Source: Candidatus Poribacteria bacterium (GTDB lineage: Bacteria; Poribacteria; WGA-4E; WGA-3G). From it: a stretch of 64,000 bases of DNA. Shown in pieces: positions 18,939 through 27,044 of this stretch; position 1 is the stretch's first letter; the number at the start of each line of letters is the position of its first letter. The position numbers and the translations under genes were made by a program. The DNA lies in NCBI GenBank assembly GCA_012270865.1, contig JAAXHL010000109.1, positions 43,127 to 107,126 of the forward strand, read 5' to 3'. The notes under the pieces are model-generated. The model saw nothing but the letters and a program-made list of their open reading frames with translations. It was not told the DNA's origin and searched no databases.

Positions 18939-20324
18939 ATGTCAATCATCTATTTTCTTACTGGATTTTTCGCTTTTGAAGAGTTTGTGCTGAAGTTTTT
19001 ACCTGTCAGTGATGCGATCTATTCTTATTCGAGATTCTTGGGTGAAATCCTTATCTATGTCGCATTTGGAAAACTTGTTATCCATAAACTCTACAAAGGG
19101 ATTCCGTTCGTCAAGACCCCGATTGATTTTCCAATCATAGGTTTTTACCTTGTGGTCCTGCTATCAGCAGTGGTAAATCGTTCGCCACTAATGGGCAGTC
19201 TTTATAACATCCGACCCCTTGCTCGGTACATCGTACTTTTCTATCTTATCGTCAACTCATCTCTTCCTGAAAGACGCATTGCTACGCTTTTGCGAATAAT
19301 TCTCGGCATCGGGATAGCGCAAATTGCCGTGGGCATCCTTCAGGGGTTCGGTGGTTCTACACTATACGATTTCTTCCTACCGCGGGCACCTGATCTTAAT
19401 GTTGCAGGTTTTACCAAAGAATTCAGATTACTTGAAGTCGGCAGAGAAATTGGGAGCATCTATGGCACTTTAGGAGATACCGTGATTTACGGTCTCTTCA
19501 TGATTCTTGTGCTTGTTATCTATCTATCGCGTATCCGGCGATTGGAATATCTGAACCTACTCGGCGCGGCAGTGTTATTCTTTTTTATCGCACGCTCATA
19601 TTCGCGCGCTGCGACATTCTCTGCGCTTCTCGCCGGTGGCGCATGGTATTACTTCCACTACGGATGGAAAAAGACACTCCAACTGGCTGGTGTGACCGTG
19701 TTGGTCTTCGGACTGTTGTTAGCCATAACAAATCCCTTCAATCTTGAATACATAAACCCACGCAAAGCACGGGTGGGTCTTGTCGGCAACGTAACAGGCG
19801 TATTCTCAGGTTCTTACGTCCGCGTCGCGCAAAAACAGAGACTCGGCGCACTCATCGGGAATGTCCCGACTGTCCTCGTCAACAAACCGCTCTTAGGCTA
19901 CGGAGCAGATCAAAACAGAGCAATTGAACGACTTAACATGAGCCAACGTTCGTTCCTTCTGAAAGTCCTGAGTAAGGAAGGATTCAAGGATGTCTATTGG
20001 GTAGCAATGCTCTGTTTTTATGGTCTATTGGGTCTCGGTTTTTTCGCACTAATATTTTACAAACTTTTCCGCTACGCATTCAGCCTTTACAGACGCACCG
20101 TCAGTCCATCATCTTCTGAAGACAGGACTGTTCCTGTATCTCACTTGGCGCGTCGCTCCGCAATTATTATGCTCTGTCTCGTCGCCGTTACCGTATTCCT
20201 ACTGTTCTTCAATCGCGCCCTTGAATTTCGAGGCTACGGATTCTATTTCTGGCTCTGTGCCGGTCTCATGTTCGCCAGTGATCGGGCACTTCCGAGATAT
20301 AGACCGCTAAGGATAACGCTATGA
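18939..20324 (+). CDS. O-antigen ligase/polymerase-like membrane protein
   Basis: A 461-residue protein with about 10-12 membrane segments and a large loop in the second half containing VLVNKPLLGYGADQN, which resembles the PxxGxG-type loop motif of Wzy/WaaL-type glycan polymerases and O-antigen ligases. It should polymerise or transfer lipid-linked repeat units on the outer face of the inner membrane. Its stop overlaps the next start by four bases (ATGA), showing tight coupling with the hydrolase gene. Confidence 0.82.
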   Translation: MSIIYFLTGFFAFEEFVLKFLPVSDAIYSYSRFLGEILIYVAFGKLVIHKLYKGIPFVKTPIDFPIIGFYLVVLLSAVVNRSPLMGSLYNIRPLARYIVLFYLIVNSSLPERRIATLLRIILGIGIAQIAVGILQGFGGSTLYDFFLPRAPDLNVAGFTKEFRLLEVGREIGSIYGTLGDTVIYGLFMILVLVIYLSRIRRLEYLNLLGAAVLFFFIARSYSRAATFSALLAGGAWYYFHYGWKKTLQLAGVTVLVFGLLLAITNPFNLEYINPRKARVGLVGNVTGVFSGSYVRVAQKQRLGALIGNVPTVLVNKPLLGYGADQNRAIERLNMSQRSFLLKVLSKEGFKDVYWVAMLCFYGLLGLGFFALIFYKLFRYAFSLYRRTVSPSSSEDRTVPVSHLARRSAIIMLCLVAVTVFLLFFNRALEFRGYGFYFWLCAGLMFASDRALPRYRPLRITL

Positions 20325-21991
20325 TCTTTTTACGCCGTACCGAACAAGCCGAACAAAACATAGAAAATAAAGATTCTTCCTTAAATAGACACTTTCAGAC
20401 TTCAAATACCTATCATATCTTTAACACGTCTTGGTGGACGTGTTCTATAACACTGATCGGGTTAGTCATGATGCTTTTTACTATCGGCTGTGAAGACCGA
20501 AAAAGCCTGCCAGATGTACCACGTCTAACAATTGACACGCGCAATGCACAACGGCTTCGTCAGGCACTTTACGGCTTCAACACGAACATGATAACTGGCG
20601 ATTACGGGTATCTTGACCCCGATTTCGTTGAATTAACAAAGACACTCGCGCCCAAGACACTCAGATTCCCTGGTGGGACGGTTGGAAACTTTTATCACTG
20701 GCAGCCTGGCGGCTTTTTTCAGAATGAAATGGCATCAACCCTCAACCCAAAACTAAATCAACGAAATAAAGGAAATTACGTCAAACTTCAAAGGCGACGG
20801 GATGGTAAAATTCTTTTCGACGATTTTATGCAGTTGTGTAACACGTTGAAGATCACTCCGGTCGTCGTCGTGAACCTGTGGACAGGCAGCCCGGAGGAGA
20901 GCGCGGCGTGGGTCCGTTATGCGAAAGATAAAGGGTATAATATTGAGCATTGGGAACTCGGGAATGAATACTATCTCCCACACTATCTCAACAAATATCC
21001 GACCGCTGATGCCTACATCAAAGAAGCGAAAAAACATGCCGAAGCGATGAAAACCGTTGACCCAAACATAAAGTTATCTGTCTGTGCGACACCCATCGCT
21101 TTTCATAAAGAGGGTTGGTTGGTAAAGGTACAGCAGCGGAAATGGGATGAAGGTCTCGCAGCGGATACCAGTTTTTTCGACGCTTACTCCGTCCATGTCT
21201 ACGCCTACAAAGCCGTCAGGGATAAAGAAATAGAAGAGATGCGAGGCTATCTCCTGGGCTGGATACACTTCGCGGTTCCAGATGCACTTGAATACTATCA
21301 AAAATTATTTCCGAATAAGGAGATGTGGATAACCGAATGGAACATCGCGAATCCGGCAAACCGTGTCGCAAACACGCAGCTCCACGCGATGTACGCAGGC
21401 GATTTTTTTCTAAAAATGTTAGCAATACCGAATATCACACAGGCGAACTTTCATGTCATCGCTGGTGCCGGTAAAGGATTCCCAGTGTTTTCACCCATAA
21501 CACCTGCGAACCCCAGGACTTTTTGGAAATATGGCGGCGAACCAGACGCAGATTTCGGAAACACGATACGCCGTACTGTCTATCCCACCTTTCAACTGAT
21601 TGGTGAAGCGTTCGCGGAAGCAGATACACAGTTCACCGTCTCAATCGAAAACCCACCCTCTCTTTCGGGGGCTATAGAATATGCCGGAAAAGAGATGTCG
21701 GGACTTCAGGCACAAGCCATCGGACAGAAAGATGCCAAAGACCTTGTCATCCTCGTCAGCAATCGCACAGGTGAAACTTATAAACCACAAATCTTCATTG
21801 ACGGCAAACACTACAAAGGGGACCTCACCTATCGTTATGTTGCCAATGATAGACTCAACGCAACAAACGGAGGCAACGCCGAAATGGAAGGCTCCGGTAA
21901 GATTGAGGTCAGTATCCAAGAATGGTCAGCGAAGGCAACCGCGTTCATTATCCCTAAAAACAGTTTCGGGATCCTTAAAGTAAGAAGATAA
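20321..21991 (+). CDS. Clan GH-A glycoside hydrolase, alpha-L-arabinofuranosidase-like lipoprotein
   Basis: A 556-residue protein with a delayed hydrophobic segment (about 40-57) ending FTIGC, a likely lipobox. The catalytic domain shows LRFPGGTVGNFYHW, WELGNEYY (probable acid/base glutamate) and MWITEWNI (probable nucleophile), the arrangement of GH51-like arabinofuranosidases and related clan GH-A families. A C-terminal beta-sandwich with VLILVSNRTGETY-like text is expected. It is translationally coupled to the polymerase gene, so trimming or quality control of the nascent polysaccharide is more likely than nutrition. The exact GH family is uncertain. Confidence 0.75.
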   Translation: MIFLRRTEQAEQNIENKDSSLNRHFQTSNTYHIFNTSWWTCSITLIGLVMMLFTIGCEDRKSLPDVPRLTIDTRNAQRLRQALYGFNTNMITGDYGYLDPDFVELTKTLAPKTLRFPGGTVGNFYHWQPGGFFQNEMASTLNPKLNQRNKGNYVKLQRRRDGKILFDDFMQLCNTLKITPVVVVNLWTGSPEESAAWVRYAKDKGYNIEHWELGNEYYLPHYLNKYPTADAYIKEAKKHAEAMKTVDPNIKLSVCATPIAFHKEGWLVKVQQRKWDEGLAADTSFFDAYSVHVYAYKAVRDKEIEEMRGYLLGWIHFAVPDALEYYQKLFPNKEMWITEWNIANPANRVANTQLHAMYAGDFFLKMLAIPNITQANFHVIAGAGKGFPVFSPITPANPRTFWKYGGEPDADFGNTIRRTVYPTFQLIGEAFAEADTQFTVSIENPPSLSGAIEYAGKEMSGLQAQAIGQKDAKDLVILVSNRTGETYKPQIFIDGKHYKGDLTYRYVANDRLNATNGGNAEMEGSGKIEVSIQEWSAKATAFIIPKNSFGILKVRR

Positions 21992-22044
21992 CTTAAGTCG
22001 CTGATGGTTGTTTTTCTAACAACTGATAACTGTTTCAAACGGCG

Positions 22045-22164
22045 ACCAAAAGCACAAGTCTGAAACGAGGTAGAAGGGTTTTGCTTGGATGTTTCTTCAG
22101 ATAGATGAAGAGGTACGTTATTGTTACGATCCACCTCAACGAGCCGCGAGGAAAGTTAAAAAGG
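22045..22164 (+). promoter_or_regulatory. Recurrent leader module before a sulfotransferase gene
   Basis: It contains CTGAAACGAGGTAGAAGGG (about 22060-22078), GTTTTGCTTGGATGTTTCTTC, and then CCGCGAGGAAAGTTAAAAAGG directly before the ATG at 22165. The same blocks occur in the same order upstream of the ABC permease at 47124 and, on the other strand, before lpxI and lpxC-fabZ. The GAGGAAAG is a plausible ribosome binding site. Confidence 0.6.
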
Positions 22165-23172
22165 ATGATATTTATTGTTGGTAATAGTCGCAGCGGAACG
22201 ACGATGATGGGGCGAATATTCGGAAAACACCCAAGTGTTTACACCTTCGGCGAACTCCATTTCTTCGGACAGATATGCGCACCGCCTTTTTCATCAAAAA
22301 TAGGGAAAAAGGAGATAGAGAAACTCGCTTCACAATTGTTTTGCATACAACGCGAGGGCTATCGGAGATACGGAAACCCACGTCGGTTCCTAAGCGAAGC
22401 ACAGACATTTCTTGAAGGTTTAACCGCCTATCCTGATACATCAGCCGCGCTCTTTGAAACTTTTCTCCGTTACGAATCCGCTGAAAACGATAGAACCATC
22501 CCTTGTGACCAGACACCTCGGAACGTCTTTTACATTGACGACATCGTTGAACTTTATCCCGAAGCCCGAATCATTAACATGATTCGCGATCCACGTGACG
22601 TATTACTCTCGCAAAAAAGGAGATGGAAACGCCGGTACCTCGGTGGAAGCAGTATACCGATAAAAGAGATGCTTCGGGATTGGGTAAACTATCATCCGAT
22701 AACCATCAGTCATATCTGGCGCACTGCCGTTAACGCCGCGGATCGGTTCGCACAACACGAGCAGGTTATCTCTGTCTACTTTGAGGAACTTCTGACCCAT
22801 CCTGAAAAAACGGTCAAATCTCTCTGTGATTTTGTCGGTATCACTTACATTGATGAGATGCTTCAAGTCCCGCAAGTCGGATCTTCTGTTGGTGAAGATC
22901 AACCGGAACAACTCGGCATTAATCCGCAGCGCGCACATAGTTGGTGTAAGGACACAACCGGAGGAGAACTCAGTTCTGCTGAAATTTATCTCAACCAAGC
23001 CATAAACGCAACCCTCATGGAGAAACATAACTACAGTCCCGTCTCAATACAACCGAATCTCGCGAGTTTGACGCTTCACCTATTAAGTTTTCCAGTGAAA
23101 TTAGCAGGTGCATTCTTCTTTAACCTCGACCGGGTGAAAAACATCCGTGAAACCCTAAAAAGACGAATTTGA
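22165..23172 (+). CDS. Sulfotransferase
   Basis: A 335-residue protein with MIFIVGNSRSGTTMMGRIF (PAPS 5' loop) at the very start and INMIRDPRDVLLSQKRRW (3'-phosphate motif). It is a third, distinct sulfotransferase of the locus. I chose the ATG at 22165 instead of 22105 because the conserved loop begins there, a GAGGAAAG ribosome binding site lies at the right distance, and the conserved leader module ends exactly at this codon. Confidence 0.88.
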   Translation: MIFIVGNSRSGTTMMGRIFGKHPSVYTFGELHFFGQICAPPFSSKIGKKEIEKLASQLFCIQREGYRRYGNPRRFLSEAQTFLEGLTAYPDTSAALFETFLRYESAENDRTIPCDQTPRNVFYIDDIVELYPEARIINMIRDPRDVLLSQKRRWKRRYLGGSSIPIKEMLRDWVNYHPITISHIWRTAVNAADRFAQHEQVISVYFEELLTHPEKTVKSLCDFVGITYIDEMLQVPQVGSSVGEDQPEQLGINPQRAHSWCKDTTGGELSSAEIYLNQAINATLMEKHNYSPVSIQPNLASLTLHLLSFPVKLAGAFFFNLDRVKNIRETLKRRI

Positions 23173-23235
23173 TTTTAATTATACCAAATCTAATTGATGA
23201 TTCCTCTTAAAAATGCCATCGTTTTTGCGTTGTGT

Positions 23236-23265
23236 CCGGTTCGGTTAGGAAACCGAACCTACCGG
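23236..23265. repeat. REP-like intergenic palindrome
   Basis: GGTTCGGTT (23238-23246) and AACCGAACC (23251-23259) form a perfect nine-pair stem around AGGA, flanked by CCGG boxes at 23236-23239 and 23262-23265. No T run follows, so it is not a standard terminator. It lies in the 140-base gap between two sulfotransferase genes and may be a dispersed repetitive palindrome. Confidence 0.55.
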
Positions 23266-23312
23266 ACCTGGGTGGAAAATCTGTCTAACCGAACTGTCAA
23301 GAAAGAAAAAAA

Positions 23313-24314
23313 ATGATTGCACAAATTAATCCGAACTACATCAAAACGCGCCCAATGAAAGTATTACCCCGCTTTATTAGTTATGCCTTCTTTGAAGGGC
23401 GCCCCCTCACTACGAAAGGTCGTTGGATAAATCCACTGGTTTTCTCCATTTTAAAGACCGTTTCGGCAAGTAAAAACAGATATAAACCTGTTGAGAAACC
23501 GATCTTCATTTTAGGCACAGGACGCAGCGGCACCACAATACTCGGCATCGTTCTCTCTATGCATAGAGAAATCGGCTACCTCAACGAACCGAAAGCGATA
23601 TGGCACGTTATTCATCCGCATGAAGACATCATCGGAAACTACAGCCGAGGCGACGCAAAGTATCGTCTCACTGCCGAGGACGCAACAGACGACATGCGTC
23701 AACGTGCCGCTCAAATGTTCGGTGCCTATTTGACGGGAACCCGTTCAAAACGTATCGTTGATAAGTACCCAGAACTCATCTTCAGAGCGGATTTCGTGCG
23801 GGCTTTATTCCCTGATGCCCGATTTATCTTTCTCGCGCGGAACGGTTGGGATACCTGCCATTCCATCGCAAATTGGTCACAGCGACTTGGTATTCAAGTT
23901 AATGGCGAAAAACATGACTGGTGGGGCATCAATGACCGGAAGTGGAAACTCATAGCCGAGCAACTTGTTGAAACAGATCCTGTTTTCTCTGAAGTTGCCG
24001 ATGAAATTAAACATTTTGAACGACATCTTGATAGGGCATCCATAGAATGGATCGTCACTATGCAGGAAGGACTCCGTTTACTGCAAGCATTACCGGATTG
24101 TATTCATCTCGTCCGATTTGAAGATTTAACAAGAAATCCGGACGAGACGCTCGATGCGCTGTGCAGTTTCTGTGAACTGTCAGCAGATAATACGTTTCGC
24201 GAGTACGCACGAGAGACCCTGCATCCAGTCCCTGCGAGAAAACCGTTTGATCTTCATCCGAAAATCGCCCCGCTTTTTCATGAAATTATGGAAAAATTAA
24301 AGTATAATAATTAA
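23313..24314 (+). CDS. Sulfotransferase
   Basis: A 333-residue protein with FILGTGRSGTTILGIVLSMH (PAPS 5' loop, about 65-85) and FIFLARNGWDTCHSIANW (3'-phosphate region). It is the fourth sulfotransferase in 7 kb and differs from the other three. A basic N-terminal stretch of about 60 residues precedes the catalytic core. It ends the sulfotransferase part of the locus; a small lipoprotein and the sulfatases follow. Confidence 0.88.
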   Translation: MIAQINPNYIKTRPMKVLPRFISYAFFEGRPLTTKGRWINPLVFSILKTVSASKNRYKPVEKPIFILGTGRSGTTILGIVLSMHREIGYLNEPKAIWHVIHPHEDIIGNYSRGDAKYRLTAEDATDDMRQRAAQMFGAYLTGTRSKRIVDKYPELIFRADFVRALFPDARFIFLARNGWDTCHSIANWSQRLGIQVNGEKHDWWGINDRKWKLIAEQLVETDPVFSEVADEIKHFERHLDRASIEWIVTMQEGLRLLQALPDCIHLVRFEDLTRNPDETLDALCSFCELSADNTFREYARETLHPVPARKPFDLHPKIAPLFHEIMEKLKYNN

Positions 24315-24370
24315 GTGCCCTTTATAGTATAAGAAAACTGTTACAGTGAACGACTCAAGAAGGAGAAGAA

Positions 24371-24919
24371 ATGAGATTACTGATACTGTTGAATGTTTTG
24401 ACGCTTTTTGTACTCGTGTCGTTAACCGGATGCGATCCAGCGATGCGGCAGCCAATCATGGAGGTTGTTACGCCGCCATCGGATTCTTTAGAAATGGATC
24501 CTTTAGAAAAAGCACAAGAAGCGATGGCAAGAGTCAACGAACGAAGGACAGAGACATACCAAACAGCCGAGGAAACAGGTGACTTTTCTATCGTGTTCAC
24601 CGCCTCCGAAAACATCTTTAAAGAGGAACTCGGTTTTAGAAAGGGTTTTTGGGTCGATTTGGTAGATATATATCGCCAAGAAAACCTTGACAATCCTGAA
24701 CAGTTGGAAGGACTTGACAACCTCCAAGATGCCTTTACCGAAAAATTGGAAGACGATACATTGGGGATGTTCTACTTTACCTACATCGGTGCTTTTGACG
24801 AATTAATCGTCGAATATCTCCGCCTGTCTTTTGAATCTCCGGGAAAGAGTGAGGAAGAACTCCTCGCGCTATTCAGAGAATCTGTGAGAGACGAGAAAGC
24901 CTCTGTTATGTTTCCGTAG
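24371..24919 (+). CDS. Small lipoprotein of unknown function
   Basis: A 182-residue protein with a signal peptide and lipobox VSLTGC, preceded by AGAAGGAGAAGAA as ribosome binding site. The mature part is acidic and predicted mostly helical (ALARVNERR-like, LEGLDNLQDAF, KSEEELLALFRESV). I recognise no family. It lies 15 bases ahead of the first sulfatase and is probably co-transcribed with it, so a periplasmic or outer-membrane role connected to the polysaccharide is possible. Confidence 0.7.
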   Translation: MRLLILLNVLTLFVLVSLTGCDPAMRQPIMEVVTPPSDSLEMDPLEKAQEAMARVNERRTETYQTAEETGDFSIVFTASENIFKEELGFRKGFWVDLVDIYRQENLDNPEQLEGLDNLQDAFTEKLEDDTLGMFYFTYIGAFDELIVEYLRLSFESPGKSEEELLALFRESVRDEKASVMFP

Positions 24920-24933
24920 GAGTTATCTATTTT

Positions 24934-27030
24934 ATGAACAAAAGGTCAAATACCGAGGTGAAAGAGCTGCCTTCAACGAAACGTGCTTTTACCCGCCGAG
25001 ACTTCCTTTCAACGAGTCTGAAGGCAGGCGCAGCCGCTTTTACAACAAGTTTGCTGCCCAAATTCCATGTTAATGCTGATGGACAATACAACGTCTTGTT
25101 CATTGTCGTAGATGACCTACGCCCATTGCTTGGATGTTATGGTCATACGGAAATGCACACCCCGAACATTGACAGACTCGCAGAACGTGGTACCCTCTTC
25201 AACCGGGCATATTGTCAAAATCCGCTCTGCAGCCCTTCTCGGACTTCGATCTTCACCGGACTAAGACCGAAAACAATCGGCGTTACAGATAATAGAACCT
25301 TTTTTCGGACAGCAATGCCTGATGTCGTTACACTCCCACAACATTTTAAAACACACGGCTACCATACACAATCCATTGGTAAAGTAGCCCATATTCCCAC
25401 TTTGCAAGATGATCAATACTCATGGAGTACGCCTTCATGGAGACCACAGTGGATACCATTTGATCACGAAACAACGCCTTCTTGGCAGGCACTTGATGTT
25501 GAGGACGACGCACTCAGGGACGGTAAAACTGCAAAACGGGCAATTGAAATGTTGGAACAGGTTAAAAACCAACAATTCTTTTTGGCTGTCGGATTTTACA
25601 AACCGCATCTGCCATACAACGCTCCAAAACAGTATTTCGAGTTATACGAAAACACAACCTTTGATCTATCCGCAATTTCCAGAGGAGAAACCTCAGAAAT
25701 AACACCACCGCACTGGAACGAAGCCAGACCTTTTGAGGATATTCCAGATGGTATTGCTCCGCTTTCCTATGACAAAATTCTGGAACTTACACGGGCATAC
25801 GCTGCGGCAACAAGTTATACAGACGCACAAGTCGGACGTGTCCTGAATCAACTCGACGCACTTGGGCTTACAGAAAACACGGTTATCGTTTTCTGCGGCG
25901 ACCATGGATATAATCTCGGAGAAAACGGGACATGGGGCAAAAACGTTATTGTTGAAGCCTCGCTCCGTTCCCCTCTAATCGTAAGCGTACCCGGACAGGA
26001 ATTACTTGGAACACAAAGCGATGCCCTCGTTGAACTCGTTGATATTTTTCCGACGCTATGTGATACGTGTGAAATTCCAATTTTGCCTGAATTGGAAGGA
26101 CTCAGTATGCTTCCTGTCATTGAAGAACCGATGCGACCTTGGAAAACTGCCGCTTTCAGTCAACGCAATTATGGTGCCTCTATCCGGACGGAGCGATACC
26201 GATACACAGAATTCCAAAAACAGCGAGAACTGTACGATTATAGTCTCGATCCTAATTCCGATTTTAACATCGCGCATCTACCAGAAAACGAAGAACTGGT
26301 TGAACACCTTAGAGAACGGCTCCGTGCTGGCTGGCAGGAGGCTTTGCCTGAAGATCAGGGACGAACACCTCTCCCGCAAACGTTTCCTTGGGATATTAAT
26401 GATGACGGTATTGTTGATATTCAAGACCTTCTCTTGGTCTCAAATAGTTTCGGGGCAGAGACGCTTGAATACCCGAAAGTTGACGTAAACCGAGATGGGA
26501 ACGTTGATATTGTTGATCTGCTTCTCGTCGCCGCGCACTTCGGTGAATCCGCGAGTCCAACGGCACCACAAGCATCAACTTCCGGACTGCAGAAGCATGT
26601 TGACCACATTGAAGAATGGCTTGTTCAGGCACGTTTAGCCGATAACGGTTCTAACGTATTTCGTAATGGGATTGCGAAATTGGAATTGTTGATCAATTCT
26701 GTTATACCAGAACGGAGTGTGTTATTGCCCAACTATCCGAACCCTTTTAACCCGGAGACGTGGATACCTTACGATTTGGCTGCAGACGCACAGGTCAATA
26801 TACATATTTACGATCTAAAAGGTCAATCTGTTAGACACCTTAAAATCGGTTCTCAACCTGCTGGCACTTATAGAACGCAATCGCGCGCCGCATATTGGGA
26901 TGGACGAAATTCAGTCGGCGAATCCGTCGCGAGCGGGACGTACCTTTATACATTGACAGCAGACTATAGAAATCGAAACCTACCGAATAGCCAATTTAGA
27001 GCAACTCGCCGGATGGTAATTGTAAAATAG
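24934..27030 (+). CDS. Sulfatase with Tat signal, dockerin and C-terminal sorting module
   Basis: A 698-residue protein. The twin-arginine signal is TRRDFLSTSLKAG. The catalytic domain resembles iduronate-2-sulfatases: VLFIVVDDLRPLLGCYG with the metal-binding Asp pair, and the formylglycine motif CSPSR at C99, which must be oxidised by a maturase to be active; no maturase gene is in the window. HGYNLGE and FCGDHG provide further metal ligands. Dockerin-like EF-hands (DINDDGIVDIQDLLL, DVNRDGNVDIVDLLL) and the NYPNPFNPETWIPYDLA module follow. It is the first of three tandem sulfatases and probably works at the cell surface on a sulfated glycan. Confidence 0.93.
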   Translation: MNKRSNTEVKELPSTKRAFTRRDFLSTSLKAGAAAFTTSLLPKFHVNADGQYNVLFIVVDDLRPLLGCYGHTEMHTPNIDRLAERGTLFNRAYCQNPLCSPSRTSIFTGLRPKTIGVTDNRTFFRTAMPDVVTLPQHFKTHGYHTQSIGKVAHIPTLQDDQYSWSTPSWRPQWIPFDHETTPSWQALDVEDDALRDGKTAKRAIEMLEQVKNQQFFLAVGFYKPHLPYNAPKQYFELYENTTFDLSAISRGETSEITPPHWNEARPFEDIPDGIAPLSYDKILELTRAYAAATSYTDAQVGRVLNQLDALGLTENTVIVFCGDHGYNLGENGTWGKNVIVEASLRSPLIVSVPGQELLGTQSDALVELVDIFPTLCDTCEIPILPELEGLSMLPVIEEPMRPWKTAAFSQRNYGASIRTERYRYTEFQKQRELYDYSLDPNSDFNIAHLPENEELVEHLRERLRAGWQEALPEDQGRTPLPQTFPWDINDDGIVDIQDLLLVSNSFGAETLEYPKVDVNRDGNVDIVDLLLVAAHFGESASPTAPQASTSGLQKHVDHIEEWLVQARLADNGSNVFRNGIAKLELLINSVIPERSVLLPNYPNPFNPETWIPYDLAADAQVNIHIYDLKGQSVRHLKIGSQPAGTYRTQSRAAYWDGRNSVGESVASGTYLYTLTADYRNRNLPNSQFRATRRMVIVK

Positions 27031-27044
27031 GAAACAACGAACCC

